Origin: Citrus sinensis
Lineage: Eukaryota > Streptophyta > Magnoliopsida > Sapindales > Rutaceae
Direction: 5' to 3'
Assembly: GCF_022201045.2 (NCBI RefSeq)
Contig: NC_068562.1
Span: forward strand, 372,001-436,000
DNA length: 64,000 bases
In this document: positions 12,586 to 25,916 of the stretch, piece by piece
Position numbering within the stretch: position 1 is the first letter of the stretch
How the letters are laid out: each line of letters starts with the position of its first letter
Notes under the pieces: generated by a model
The model's database searches: none
The model's input: only the letters and a program-made list of their open reading frames with translations
What the model was told of the DNA's origin: nothing
Translations under genes and position numbers: made by a program

Positions 12586-13740
12586 ACAGCCAGGAAAGTC
12601 CACCAAAAAGCTCTGAATCCTTGGTTACCGCCTCCACATCTACCCCATAAACCCGGCGTAACTTCTTAATTCTTTTACCCAATACCAGTCACGGCCTGTA
12701 TGAAGAATCAAATTAACCCCATGTCATCGAAGGAAAAAACTGAATGCACCCTCACGATTACTAAAAGCACTAAATAACTGATTTGTTTAGAATGAAAGCT
12801 TATCACTAGAGGCACTGCCAGCCAAGTGTTTGCTTCGTCGAGTCAATTATGTAAAATCTCAAATCGCAAAATTTAAAGCCTCCATTTGCTATAACCTTTT
12901 AATGTAGTTCAAATAAAAAATAAAATAAAATGAAGTTGCCGACAGTCGTAATGGAATAAAGCTGGAATGAATGTGCAGTGAAGGCGTCAAATCATAAATA
13001 GTAGTAGTTCTCCAGTCCATGAGCAAGCAAGAGAATTACAGATAAAATTAAAAATACGACAATTAAAAACTTATTAAAACCACACAAAAAGCGATGATAA
13101 TAATAAATCAATCTAAATTCTTTTACTAAAAATAAAAATTTGCTCAGAAAAAGAATTTGGATTAGACCGCCAAAACCAAATTCATCAACAAACAAACGTG
13201 AAAAAGAAGAGAAGAAAAGGAAACTTCGCGAGAGTCTGGGCAACTTAAAAATATAACAGTTGCAGCAAATCTTATTTTAATGCGCGCAAACCAAAACACG
13301 CAGCAAGCAAGCAAGCAAAATGCAAAATTCTTTTCAGTCTGTTGTCAGAACTTGGAAACTCAAATCGAAGTAAAACACAAAGTGGGTTTTAGGACTCTCG
13401 TCAGCAACCAAAAAGAGCGTGATTCTGAAATCAAAAAAAAAAAAATGAGCTTACCGTCGTTGAACTTGAACAGGAGTCAAAATGCTGCTTTTCAGGAATC
13501 AAAACGCTCCAAAGATCAAAATGAATGGACAAAACAGGGTTGAATAAAAATGGGAATTCAAAAGGGACAATTTGTACAATAAATGATGCGAGAAGCTTTC
13601 GAAATCAATATCGTAACCTATCGGCCTATTCTTAATGAACAATAATATTATTATAATACACTTGTTTTGAAGAAAAGTTCGCCTTTTGTAGTTGCAGCCT
13701 TTGTAGGGGAAGGGGAGTGAGAGAGAGAGTCCATGGCTGT
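12586..13740 (-). promoter_or_regulatory. 5' UTR, 5' UTR intron and promoter of the TRM-like gene
   Basis: Positions 12586-12695 are untranslated sequence in the same exon as the start codon. The intron 12696-13454 has a clean CATACAG acceptor and a GTAAGC donor on the minus strand. A noncoding first exon begins at 13455 and runs upstream for an unknown length; the transcription start is not defined by sequence alone. Purine-rich (GA) and (AAT) runs at 13716-13770 may mark the promoter edge. Confidence 0.5.
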
Positions 13741-15185
13741 AAGGAATATTAACAATAATAATAATAATAAAGCCACCACACCAGCGAAAAAGTGCAGAAA
13801 GTTTTTTTAATTTTGAAATTCTTTATTACTTAATTCTTTTGTAATTTCCTCTCCCTCTCTCTCTCTCTTTTTCCTTTTTTTTTCTAATTTTATTTTGCGG
13901 ATATATTTTTATTTTCACCATCCTCTAAGGGAAAAAATAAAACATATAATTAGGTAGGTAATATGCGTGCGGTCTCATAAAGCGAACAGTTTTTTTTTTC
14001 TTAATTTTTGTTAATTTAAAACCCTGAATGAAAAAGGAAAAGAACAGCTAAGAATATAAATTAGAAAAAGAAAAAAGAAATTAATCAAGAAAAGAAAACA
14101 ATGCCACTTCAAATGGAATTCTTTTAACATTTTTTTTTTTTTTTTTGGTGAATGATTCGGTTTTGATGAAATGAGATGAGATGAGACGACAGGAAAGGAA
14201 AGGGAAGAAAAAAAAAAAAAAAAATAATAATAATAAATAAATAAATAAAGAATCCCTAATTCTAAAAGTGTGCTGCAGCAGCATGTAACGAACAGCTCAT
14301 GGGACCGATCAGTTGAGTTGGATTGGGTGGATTATTCATCATGCGCACGACACCCTCCATTTGGCGCCATATAACACGGAACGGGGAGAAGTTAAAAAAT
14401 AATATATATACATAAATAAAAGCATGGACACACTTTTTTTAAAAAAAAAAATTACGGACACGTTGTTAAGTTAAGTCGTGCAACATAATAATTTTATTTT
14501 TTTAATACATGTGTTATTTAACAATATTAAAATTTAATTTTATTAAATTACACGATTTAAAATATATATCTATATAAAAAAAAAAGTGAGGCGTCCGCAC
14601 TAGAGAATAATTAATAATGAAAATATTTTAATTTTGTTAAAATGAAGATGTCACACTAACAGATAAAAGAATAGAGTCTCCAATGCATTAAATATGTTTT
14701 TTTTTTATATATTTAACTGACATCCTTATTTTAACAAAGTAAAAATATTAATACCAAAATATGAGTCTTTGCTTTTCTTTTCTCTCATCATCTCATTCTT
14801 CTTAATTCAACAAAAAAAAAAAGTATATAATTCAGTTACTCAAACTCCATCGAATGCGCTCATTTATAAATAATTTACCATTTTAAAATTCTGATATTAG
14901 TTGTTGAGTAATTTTGTCAGCCATCAGAATATGTTAAAATACATGCATTGAAAATGACTCATAGTTTGGTTTCAACACATAAGAAATGTTATATATATTA
15001 TAGCATATGACATAATCTTATTTTTATTGAGAGCCCTTCCGTTGGTTTAACATCTTTATTATTATTTTTTTTGGGGTCATGCATGGATTAACAATTAATT
15101 ACCAGCGAGCGTGTGGCTGGTCTTAGTTTGAATAAAGAAACATGGGAGGGAGCATTACATTGGTGTTTGATAATAATAACCGTAT

Positions 15186-15205
15186 CGTGTCGTGTCGTGT
15201 CGTGT
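15186..15205. repeat. (CGTGT)n pentanucleotide repeat
   Basis: Four tandem CGTGT units in intergenic DNA. Confidence 0.85.
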
Positions 15206-15660
15206 AGAGTGGAGTGTCGACCTCCTCCTCCTCTTAATTAATTTAAATGCCATGGTACTTTTTTAATTATTTATTTATTTATGGAATGTTCAGCCAGCGA
15301 GTGAGGTTGTAAAAACTGCTGTTTGTTCCCAATAAAAAGCAGAAAGTGAAAAAGGCAATCAAACACAACTCATGAAGATGATGGTGTTGGTGGTGGTGGT
15401 GGTGGGTCTTGTTTTTGGTTGTAAAGTATGCAGAAAGCACAAAGCAGGCTTGCAGCTTCTTTATCTTCTGATTCTTCTAACACGTACAATGGATCAATGA
15501 TGTTCAGACCGCTTTCCCCCATGTGCTTGCTTCAAAAGTTCATATAATATCCTCTGATCTGATCGATGAGTATAACATGATGAATGAATATATATCAGAA
15601 TATGAAATGAATATTGTACTACGTGTTATATTTATCATGATGAATGAGTGAGATGAGAGT

Positions 15661-15679
15661 GAGAGAGAGAGAGAGAGAG
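15661..15679. repeat. (GA)n microsatellite
   Basis: About nine GA units, preceded by related GAGT-rich sequence from 15645. Confidence 0.85.
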
Positions 15680-17792
15680 CCATAATTATGGCAAAAATTT
15701 TAAGCTAGGAGGACTACTACTTGTATGTACCCAACTTTAATGAAGCATAATGAAAAACGGACGAGTTTCTTTTTAGTTCGTTCGGCGGGGCGGCTTCTTT
15801 GCCGTTCAGGAGCTTCCTTTTTCAATTCCAGGGACCACCCTGTCTGTCTGTCTCCAGTCTCCACAAATACAATCAATTATTTTTCTACTGCAGAAATTTT
15901 GCGTTTGATATTCACCACCTCTCACGTCCAATGACATGGCACGAGATAAAAAATATATATATATAATTATCAAGCAAGTGCTTAGTAGCCATTTATCAGA
16001 GAGCGGACAGTGTAGTGTAATGTAATCTCAATGTTTAGAACTTAATTCGTTGTCAAAATGCACGTATTACTTATTTATTGAATGATAATTTTATAAGTAG
16101 TAAAGATCTTTATATTTAATGCCCCTTAAACACAAAGTATATATTTGAATGCTAATTACTTAAATTTTATAAAATCTCTTACTCTGAAAAATAAAAATAA
16201 TTTGAGGTTCAAATTCCACTCAGATGCCAAGGAGAGAATTGAGGAGTTGTTTAACTAAATTAAAAAACAAAAGGCCCTTAAGTACCAATTTCAGCCCAAA
16301 CTCCATCAACACACATTAATTTTTAAAAGTTGGGTTGCAAACAGGAGTTGCAGGCCCATTTAACACCAGACAGATAACTCATAAATGCTTCAACCCAAAA
16401 CTCCAAACACATCTACTACTTTTAATCAATAAAATAAATGTGTATGTGAGGTTTGAGTTTTTTTTTTTTTTTTTAATTATTATTACAGGTTTGAGTAATT
16501 TTAAAACAAGGAAATTCCTTATTTGGTTCCTTAAGCAATAGATAAGTTAAAAAAATAAAAAGTAACAGATAAGTTAAAAAAATTTAAAAAGTAAAAAAAA
16601 AAGATAAGAATTTTAATCTGTATCTTTTTTTTTTTTTTTTTAAAGTCTTATCAAAGGAGAACGTATTGGGAGTTCCCTCAGTTAATGCTTAATGCATTAA
16701 CATCTAAAAGTGTACTAATCAATTAAAAGTGATGCATGCAGCAGCGCAACAAAAGAAATGAAAAGAAATTTGGAAAGAATCTCTTTGAGTAAAGGAGATG
16801 GAAGGCAGCAATCTGCAATCGCCAAGTGTTTATCCGCTTTCGGTTCTGCTGCCCCACGCGACATCAAATAGCTCCACATGTCGTTGTCTAACTTGTCCTC
16901 GTATGGGTCACTTTCATGACTTTTTGTCTGTCTTTGATGTTAATTAATATTAAGTAGTCAGTCAGACTGAGGAAACCATTTCTTTCTCAACCAAAATTTG
17001 GACCACCTTGCCAACCTTCCACGTGTTACATACAAATCTTTGTTATTGGGGATAATAACATCCGGATCCTCAATTTTCCCTTCTTTTTTTGTTTTGCCCT
17101 GTAACCTGAAGTTTATCCGGACGCTTGTGCATAGGGATAGGATTACGGATTCCTCATTCGTGAAGTCAAATTTCACTAACAGCATGTTAATTAAACCACG
17201 TAAATGAGTTAATAATCAAAATATAATTTCCCTGTCTACTACTAATCACAGTCATAAGAATTGGTGACCCATGTTTATAATTATAGTTATAGAGCGAGTG
17301 CAGCAGTGGCGACCTTCTATTGAACATACAAAATACTCCTTGGTGGTGGTGAATTGCCAATTTTAACCAAATTTGACAATGCAGAATAGGCCGGACGGAT
17401 CCCTATGAAAAAATATTTGCAAACTGTACCGTTACCTGTGTCAGTGTGTGTCTAGAAACCAGGGCCCATTCATTGTCATTATTTCAGTTTTTTTTTTTTT
17501 TTATCTATAAATAAAAGGGGAGAAAACTCCGCTGATTTTGTCTGTGATAATGGAGTATGCTCTTAGTACCAACTGAACCGTCGTTTTTTTAGTTTACAGT
17601 CACTTAAAAAAATAAAAAAATAAAAAAAAGTCATATTTGTCGTCGGTTTTTTCAAAGCAAGAAGAGTCTTTTTGTCTTTTGCTCACTCAGAACAGAACAG
17701 AACGGAACAGAATTTTCTGAAAAATTCTGAAACTGCTGTTTTGGATCTTCAGTTGAAGTGATTGGTTTTCCCTGGAGATTTTTGTTGCAAAA

Positions 17793-20700
17793 ATGTTCGT
17801 GAAAACGCTGGTAGAGAAGGCTTCTATGAAGAAGGTGAGTAGCAACTGATCATCTTTAATATGCTGTTTGACTATCATTTGATGGTGATCTGTTTATCTT
17901 CAACGTCAGTCAACCTTCTTTTTCATTCATATCATGTCTCAAGATTTGCTCATATTATTAATTTATCATTGTCTAAATACGAGAACATAAGCCCTTTGCC
18001 TCTGCCTGTTCGATTGTTCCTTCTTTCTTTCTTTTCTTTTCTTCTTTTATTCCAATTAATTATTTTAATTACTCTAAATGATGATGGAAATTTGCAAGTA
18101 GAATATTTTTCGCTTTCGTGATGACGATGCTGCAGTAATTAATAACATGGTATATGGATAAATATACGCACAGACAGTGATGCTCTGTAACTGTAAAACA
18201 AAGCCCGAAAGTGGTTATAGTAAGTAATTCAATTCAAATCAGTGACTGATTTCCTTCCTTATTTTGCTGTTAAAGATTCTAGGTTATTTGGCAATCCGCC
18301 CCACTTCCTGGAAGAAATAATGGAGGATTGATATTGTTGGCTTAAAATTAATTGATAAATAGAATGGTCCTAATTTATCCACTATGAAGTTTAACTGTAT
18401 AAAATTTGTCTGGTGATTAATTATAAAAGATAAACCCTCCGATACTCTCCGATATCCATGTTTATTATTTACTTATGGAATCTGAGATTTCGGTGCTGAA
18501 GGTAACAAGTCTTTTTTCAAATAAAGAGATAAAAAAAATATATCTAAGAGTGATCGTATGACTCAAAATTATTTTTTTACCATCATAAAAGCGATTTAGC
18601 AAGCAGCTAAATGCAATTGGAAAATGGTCTTAATTCATTAATTAATTGACTGTGTCTGCTCTTACGCATATTTCGGGTCCGAAATTATATCCTTATCTTT
18701 TGATTTTGATTCAAAGAGACGAAATAACGGTGGTCGGTGGTAATATTAATAACTTATTTAATGCAAGGTGGTAAAGTAGATTAGCAAGGAATGGGAGCGG
18801 ACCCCACTGTCGTCTAAAATCTGTCCACGTAAAAAGCAAGTATGGTTATGGGGGCTTTTCACTCATGGGCCCACTACCAAAGCCCAATATTCATAAATGA
18901 TAGCGAGCGCCCATCAATGTGTTTGTTTGTGTCAAATTATTAATTATCATGAACATGATTCTTCCACATTGGCTGTAGTTGATGGCTTATGAATCCCACC
19001 AATATATATTTGGCTCTTTGAACTTTGTTTCTTTCACTGCAGCCTGGAGGAAGTTCAGATGGTTTGAAGTCAAGTGATGTCGATCCCCGTTTGGTATTCC
19101 ATTATGGATTCCCTTCAGGATGTAACAAGTTTGCTTATGATCCTCTACAAAAGATTCTTGCAGCTGCTACCAAGTACGTTTCTTTAATCACTGCAATGTG
19201 ATTGAATTGCAATGAGGCGCTAGAAGATGAAGACTTGTTTGAATTCACTCTTTCATTGTTTTTTTTTCCTTTTTTTCCTCAGGGATGGCAGAATTAAGCT
19301 ATATGGAAGACATAACAACACTCAAGCTTTGCTTGAATCCAGTGAAGCAGTATCAACCAAGTTTCTACAGGTTCCTTTTCTCATTTCTCTTTGATTTCAA
19401 TCAGTTTATGTACATCTTATTAATGAATTAACACTGCTTGTGATTTTTAATTTGTTACCTGCAGTTCCTTGAGAACCAAGGCATTCTTCTGAATGTAACT
19501 TCCACGAACCTCATTGAGGCAAGTTATATAGTAGTTTGTTGATTCTTTACCGTATATGTGCATACATATTTCCTTTTAATTGTAAGTTTGGTCAAAAGGC
19601 ATGCAAGTGTTATGGCCGTTGATTTTCCAAAAATATTTTCAAAAAATTTAGGTTTGGGATATAGACAAGAAGCGTTTGTCTCATGTTCATGTTTGTAAGG
19701 AAGAAATTACCTCCTTCACCATCATGCAACACAGTAACTACATGTAAGTTTCTTTACTTCAGAACAGGCAAAAAAACAGTATACCTGCATGCACTGCTTC
19801 TGGTTTGCTGAACTTAATTGGCGTAATATCTGTACTTTACCGGCAGGCTTCTTGGAGACACTGCTGGTAAAATTTCAGTTTTGAAGCTTGATCAAGAATC
19901 AAGTCAGATAGTGAAAATGAAGTACATTATACCTCTCTCGGCATCCCATGGTGAGATACATCTCAGGCCAACATTTTTTTCTTGTTGCTGTACAATCTTT
20001 TTCGGTGTACATTGATGATGATTAAGCATTTAACCACTCAAGCTGGTTGATCATCTCACTCAGGGAATGAAGTTTCTGGCGATCCTGCCGTGATAAATAT
20101 ACTGCCTCAACCAACGGCTGAAAGTAAGAGGTAGTAGTCTCAGTCCATTTTTTTTTTCCCGCTTTAAGTTACTTTCTCTGGGCTTCGAATCATAGAAGAG
20201 AGGCAATAGATTTTCTGCTGGGTAGGCACTGAGTAAATAATTTAACTAGGTTGGCTAATCGCCAACAACTCTTTCTCACCCTCATGTCCCATTTTGTAAT
20301 TGCAGAATTCTTATAATATTTAGAGATGGCCTTATTTCACTTTGGGACATTAGAGAAAGCAAATCCATTTTTTCAATGGGTGGAAATGTCTTGCAATCAG
20401 TTTACCATGAAACAAAGCAAGTGACTTCTGCATGTTGGGCATGCCCCGTTGGAAGTAAAGTTGCCGTTGGGTACAGCAATGGGGAGATTTTAATCTGGGG
20501 TGTCCCTTCTATCCTAAATCTAAAGACTGAAGAGTGTGGCACTCAAAGTACTCCAATTTGTAAACTCAATCTAGGATATAAGTTGGACAAAATTCCTATA
20601 TCATCATTGAAATGGGTGTACGCTGATGGGAAAGCAAGTCGACTATATATCATGGGTGCCTCTGACTTTGTTTCTATGAATTTGTTGCAGGTATTGTCAT

Positions 20701-23700
20701 TATCTATACTTAACAAATTGCCCTTGCGCTACATATGTTTCTGCTCTTCTGAGACCCAATGGTTAACAGCTTGCTGATTTATGAATTTCTTGAGAAACTT
20801 TCCGATTCCAACTTCCTGCTTAACTTTGTTCAGAAAGAATTTTCCGTGAGCTTTTTGTTTTCCCCAGTAGGAGAGATAAAAGACTCCCATCTTTCAAAAA
20901 TAAACCATTGAAATTTGAATTTCTCAATAAATATGCAGTTCTTCAGGTTGTGATCCTTATCTGAGAAATTTACTGAAGATATTTTGATGGAACAGATAGT
21001 CTTATTGAACGAGCAAACTGAATCTCGCACAACAAAGTTGGCCCTACCTTTATCTGAACCTTGTATTGACATGGAGATTATTTCAAGCTCCAGTGACCCA
21101 AACAAACCAAAACAAGATTCTTTCCTTTTGCTTGGAAAGTCAGGACATTTTTATGCCTTTGATGATTGTCAGATTGAAAGGTATCTTCTACAGTACCAAT
21201 CTAGGTCTCCACCATCAGCCCCAAAGGAAGTCATGTTGAAGATGCCATTTCTGGATTCAAGCATCACAGCTATGAAACTCATCACAGGCAACTCATTTAT
21301 TTTAAGTTCAGCAGATGAGGTATAACACTGTGTTCACCTTTATTGCAGAGCATGTAATATTTTAGAACGACATACTTTCATCACGAAATGGATGCCACTG
21401 ATTTCTCTCACCATGTAGGACTATTCTTTGCTGGCAAAAAGTGTTCCATCTCTTCTAGATTTTGAGACAAAGCCGAAAGATGGCTCTCAGTCACATTCAA
21501 AGGTTAAAAACTTGTTTATAACCGGACACAGCGATGGAGCCATAAACTTTTGGGATGTGTCATGCCCACTTTTTCTACTGATTCTATCATTGAAGCAACA
21601 GGTAATTTTTTATGTGGCCTTTTCCAATTTATGTTTTCTAGAGTATATTGTTGAAATGCAGAAGAAAATGGTTTAAATGCTAATTTCTTTTAGTCGTACC
21701 ATGGTCCAACTTTAGTTTCTGTGCAGTCTAAAGATTGTTATTCAAATTCCTTTACCTTCCCCTCACCCCCCTCCCCCCCGCCCCCCAATTACTCTAATAT
21801 GCTTTTGATGAGTGTCTTGATTCAATTTCCCAGACTACTGGAAAACTAGCTGGATACTAGACTTTGTCTTGCTTATTCCTGTGATTCCTTGATGCAGAGT
21901 GAAAAAGATTTCTCTTTGAGTGGTATACCACTGACAGCATTGTATTATGATGGCACCTCTCGTGTTCTTGTTTCTGGAGATCAGAGTGGAATGGTGAAGT
22001 AAACTCGATGAAATGGTGAAATAAGATCATTTTATTCAATGTTTGAATATCCATATAACGACTTTTTTTTTTTTTAAAACATATATCTGCAGGTTCGCAT
22101 CTTCAAATTGAAATATGAGCCGCATGCCATTGAAAACAGTTTCTTGTCTTTTACAGGTAGCTAACACATATCAATTTTAGCTTCAAACTCTAGTAATCTG
22201 TCCCCATAGTCTGGTCACTAAATCTTAAAATATGAAGTCATGCTCTGAAACTTTATGGAAAAATTTCATTTGTGGTGACCTTGTGGGAAAAAAATTCTTG
22301 ACAAAAATACTAAACTAGTAATTGGATGGAATGACCTCAACAGTACCCTCTTTTTTACTCAAAAGAACATTTTAGATCCTCAATGATTGTAAGTCTAAAA
22401 GTGGAAAAAAAAAGTTCCTACTGCTAAATTGTAGTAAGAAATTTTTCTTTCATCAAGCCTTTGTCCTTTGTCTTCTTAAACGGTAACAGTTAAAAAAGAA
22501 GTTCCAGTACTGATATGTTACTCCATAGTACATGTTGCAGTCCATGCCAACCTTGTTTTTTATCTTAGAGTTATTTATTCGTATGTGAATTCTGCGATTG
22601 CCTGTCTGTGGTTTTTACTACCATAGGGATTTGGGAATCTCAAATAATAATATGCTTCGCACTATTGTTTGGTGCTGTGTTCTTTTGACAGGTAGTAAGA
22701 AAGGAAATAGCCACATCATCCATAGTGTTAAAGTTATGAAGATTAATGGTTCTATAATTTCTTTAAACATGAACCGTAATTCACAACATCTTGCAGTTGG
22801 ATCTGACCAAGGATATGTAAATTCTCTTTTTCCTTTCTTTTTGTTCTTTTGTTATATTCTTACCTGATTACATTCACTATATTTTGGTAGTTATTTTCAG
22901 GATATCATAATGAATTCACCGGATATAGGCTCATTTTAGATCATTTTACCATAAAATCTACTTGCTGTGAAGGATAAATATTTATATCTATTTTTAACTC
23001 TTTGCTTTCAGGTTTATTTGCTTGATACAGAAGGTCCTACTGTGCTGTATCAAAAACATATTGCCAGTGACATTTCTTCTGGCATCGTATCTCTTCAATT
23101 TGAAACCTGCAGTTTGCAGGGTTTTGAGAAGAATTTTTTGGTTGTCGCAACTAAGGATTCATCAGTTTTGGTTCTTGATAGTGATAGTGGAAACATGCTG
23201 AGTACTAACTTGATTCACCCAAAGAAACCCTCCCGAGCGCTTTTCATGCAGATCCTCAGTAGGCACTATTCTCTTCATTTTATGATATTGTCTTGACAGT
23301 AACAACATTGACAACTGTCTGAAGCAATCAACTTTTTGATTGGATTGAATACTATAGATGGGCAGGATGGATTGGCTAGGGGAGCAAATCTATCAAATGT
23401 TGCAGGTATGAACAAGGGGAGTCCAAAAGAAAATGCTGTGCCAAAGCAGTGGTTTGTACTGCTATGTTCAGAAAAAGCAGCATGTGCATATTCCTTATCA
23501 CATGCTGTTCAGGTAATGCAATAATTTTTTTCCAGCTCATTTTTTTTCCCTTTCCAGAAAAACTTCAGTCAATACCCATCCTTCTCTTTCATTTCTTTTG
23601 TCCTAGGGAGTTAAGAAGGTGCTCTACAAGAAGAAGTTTCATTCCTCATCTTGTTGCTGGGCATCAACGTTCTATAGTGGCTCTGATGTGGGCCTGATGC

Positions 23701-25397
23701 TGCTGTTCACTTGTGGAAAATTTGAGATAAGGTGGTGTGCTTTGTCTTAGATTTCAATTTCCATCAATAAAGCCACAACCATAGCATTAATTATGATCAA
23801 GTTGCTGTAGCATTACCATCTGTTTGTCAAATGTAGGAGCTTGCCAGAGTTATGCTTATTAAAGGAAACTTCAATTAGAGGTTTTGTATATTTGACACCT
23901 AAACCGAACTCATTATCCAACACTTTGATGTGTTCTTCGTGGGACGGAGAACTTATCATGGTAGAATCTCGTCATTTTACTTGTTCAGATGTTTTTTTAA
24001 AAGGACATAGTTTTCATCTCCATAGCTGTTTTATATCCTCTAACAGGTGAATGGTAATCAAGAAGCTTTTTTTATCTCAGCATTGCGCCAAAGGGATTTC
24101 TTTAGGTATATATGCGACGTTGCAAGTACTAATTACTCTCCATATTAAGATGAAACATTTTCTGTCTATTGATTGATCAAACACTTTTGTTTCTATTTCT
24201 AGGTTTTTGGACTCTGCCTGCCAAGTTTACAGTTACGATCCGACACTTTTACAAGAAGGGGTTGTCTCTGCATCCATTGTCCAAACGGAGAAGAAAAAGG
24301 TATGATTATGGTAATATAGAAATTGTTAGTTGTGGAACTCGTGATTTTAGAATTTTCTTTTGTTTGTGATAGGGAATATTCGGCTCTGTTCTTAAAGGAA
24401 ACAAAACAAAGCAAGCCCCTGATGTTGAAAGAGAAGAAACTTGGGAAATTATTGAAGAACTTGCAACAATATTTTCTACTGCTAACTTTCAATGTGATTC
24501 TGAGAATACAGTAAACCTGGATTTGGAAGAAGATGAGGATTTGTTAAACATAGGTAAATTACATACATCTTGCGTTTCAATTGAGCTAGGTGAAAAATTT
24601 ATTATCAATAATTGTGAAGATAACAAATGATTATTTTTTTCTATCATCTACGAAGATGATATTGACCTAGATGGTATCAGAGAAAAACCCAAAGAACAGA
24701 GTATGTTGGCAGTCATGAATAAGCAGATATTGTCAAGCAAGCTTCAGGCTTTTAAGGGTAAGTGCAAGATGATAAACAAATCACCGTGTCTGCTTTCATG
24801 CTTTTATGTGTTTCAATGTTTTAGGACTTGCTGCCGACTTACTAAGCTGAAAACATTTCATTTTCAGGTAAGTGGAAACAGATGAAGGGGAAGAATGAGA
24901 AAAATAACATGAAAGAAGAGCAACAAGATGAGAAGACCGGAGCAGTTGATCAAATAAAGAAGAAATATGGGTTTTCACATTCTGGTGTAAGTTGGCACAT
25001 TCATTGAATAAACATTTTGCTGATACACAAAGTATGACTAATGTACTCAAGTTATTCATGAATAGCCATTATTTTTTGTCTCTGATGTGAATGTAGGAAC
25101 CTAGTGTTGCTAAAATGGCTGAAAGCAAGCTGCATGAGAATTCGAAAAAGTTGCAGGTACTGTGTGAAATTATTGCCTTTGTTATCAATTCCATTCGCCC
25201 ACCCCTACAATTTCCAGATCGTTATCATGCTGTCGGTCAGTTAACAGAACTAGAATGCCACTTCTTCACAGTTTTTTTTTTTTTTTTGGCAGGGAATCAA
25301 CTTGAAAACTACAGAAATGCAAGACACGGCTAGATCATTCTCGTCTATGGCAAAAGAGGTTCTGAGAATTGCAGAACATGATAAAAAAAGCTCGTAA
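17793..25397 (+). CDS. Tomosyn / Lethal giant larvae-like WD40 protein with C-terminal R-SNARE-like motif
   Basis: Twenty-four exons close in frame at 1042 residues: 17793-17834, 19043-19173, 19283-19370, 19465-19518, 19652-19743, 19847-19950, 20064-20130, 20306-20690, 20996-21319, 21419-21601, 21898-21993, 22093-22156, 22692-22816, 23012-23258, 23358-23512, 23607-23731, 23837-23960, 24047-24105, 24203-24299, 24373-24553, 24656-24757, 24868-24986, 25097-25156, 25293-25397. The N-terminal two thirds carries WD40-type repeats (for example DGRIKLYGRH, VWDIDKKRLSHV, DGLISLWDIRES, SDGAINFWDV). The C-terminus is a SNARE-like coiled coil (from about residue 990) with no membrane anchor, as in tomosyns, which bind Q-SNAREs and restrain or tune exocytosis. 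Intron 4 (19519-19651) has a GC donor forced by frame. Exon 17 ends at 23960 and exon 18 starts at 24047; reading through instead gives a tail unlike relatives. Lys994 sits where the zero-layer Arg is expected. Convergent with the NTPase gene downstream. Confidence 0.92.
19519..19651 (+). other. GC-AG intron (tomosyn intron 4)
   Basis: The donor reads GAG|GCAAGT and the acceptor TTTAG|GTTTGG. A nearby GT five bases in would shift the frame, while the GC donor continues LIE into VWDIDKKRL as WD40 sequence requires. Confidence 0.85.
21755..21788 (+). other. C-rich tract in tomosyn intron 10
   Basis: Several runs of four to seven C on the plus strand within about 35 bases; the template strand is G-rich. 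It lies in the intron between exons 10 and 11, some 110 bases before the acceptor. Confidence 0.6.
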
Positions 25398-25916
25398 ATT
25401 CTATCATTGAGACTGAAAAATAGTTGTCTTCCTCTATTCTTCTTACTTTCTTTCAATTCTTTTGCTGTATAAATATAATCATTTCCATATTTTACGTCCA
25501 AAGATTGCTGCATGGCTATGGCTACAGTGTCATCCGATTGATTTGGGCAGTTGTGTATAGGGGTGCCTTTTTTGTTCCCCTTTCCCTTTTTTTTTTCCTC
25601 CCCCTGATTGCCACCAGACTTTGTTGTCTAAAACGGAATATTTTCGCTGATGCAAGAGTATTTTTCTCCTTATTTCCAATAATCATGAAATATTTTATTT
25701 TCTACAAAGCATAATCAAGCATGGCAAGTTTCATGCTATAAGCTCACAATTCAAAACGACCAAATATGTCATGAGAGATTTTCAAGAACAAAATGCATTT
25801 TGATGGTATGGATTAATGCACCAAGTAGTACTTTACTTCAGAACTTGTAGCAAAAGCAAGCAAATCTTTTCTACCTCTCAGACTGAGATTTTTGGTAATC
25901 AGATAAGCTGCAACAT
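25398..25916. other. Convergent 3' ends of the tomosyn and NTPase genes
   Basis: About 520 bases between two stop codons facing each other. It should hold both 3' UTRs and polyadenylation sites. No open frame of note. Confidence 0.6.

Larger units (their letters stand above)
13741..17690. other. Gene-poor intergenic region between divergent TRM-like and tomosyn genes
   Basis: About 4 kb of AT-rich sequence with no supported gene. It contains many homopolymer A and T runs and several microsatellites: (CGTGT)n at 15186-15205, (GGT)n at 15388-15405 and (GA)n at 15661-15679. A GGTTCAAATTCC string at about 16206 resembles a tRNA-type B box, but no matching A box was found upstream. The last part before 17793 holds the tomosyn promoter and 5' UTR. 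Confidence 0.5.

Noticed and set aside
16190-16260. Possible SINE with a tRNA-type B box (GGTTCAAATTCC)
   Set aside because: No A box at the right distance, no A or T tail and no flanking duplication.
23961-24050. Extension of tomosyn exon 17 through VESRHFTC
   Set aside because: The frame is open, but the ATG|GTAGAA donor and the following exon (VNGNQEAFF) match relatives; the extension does not.
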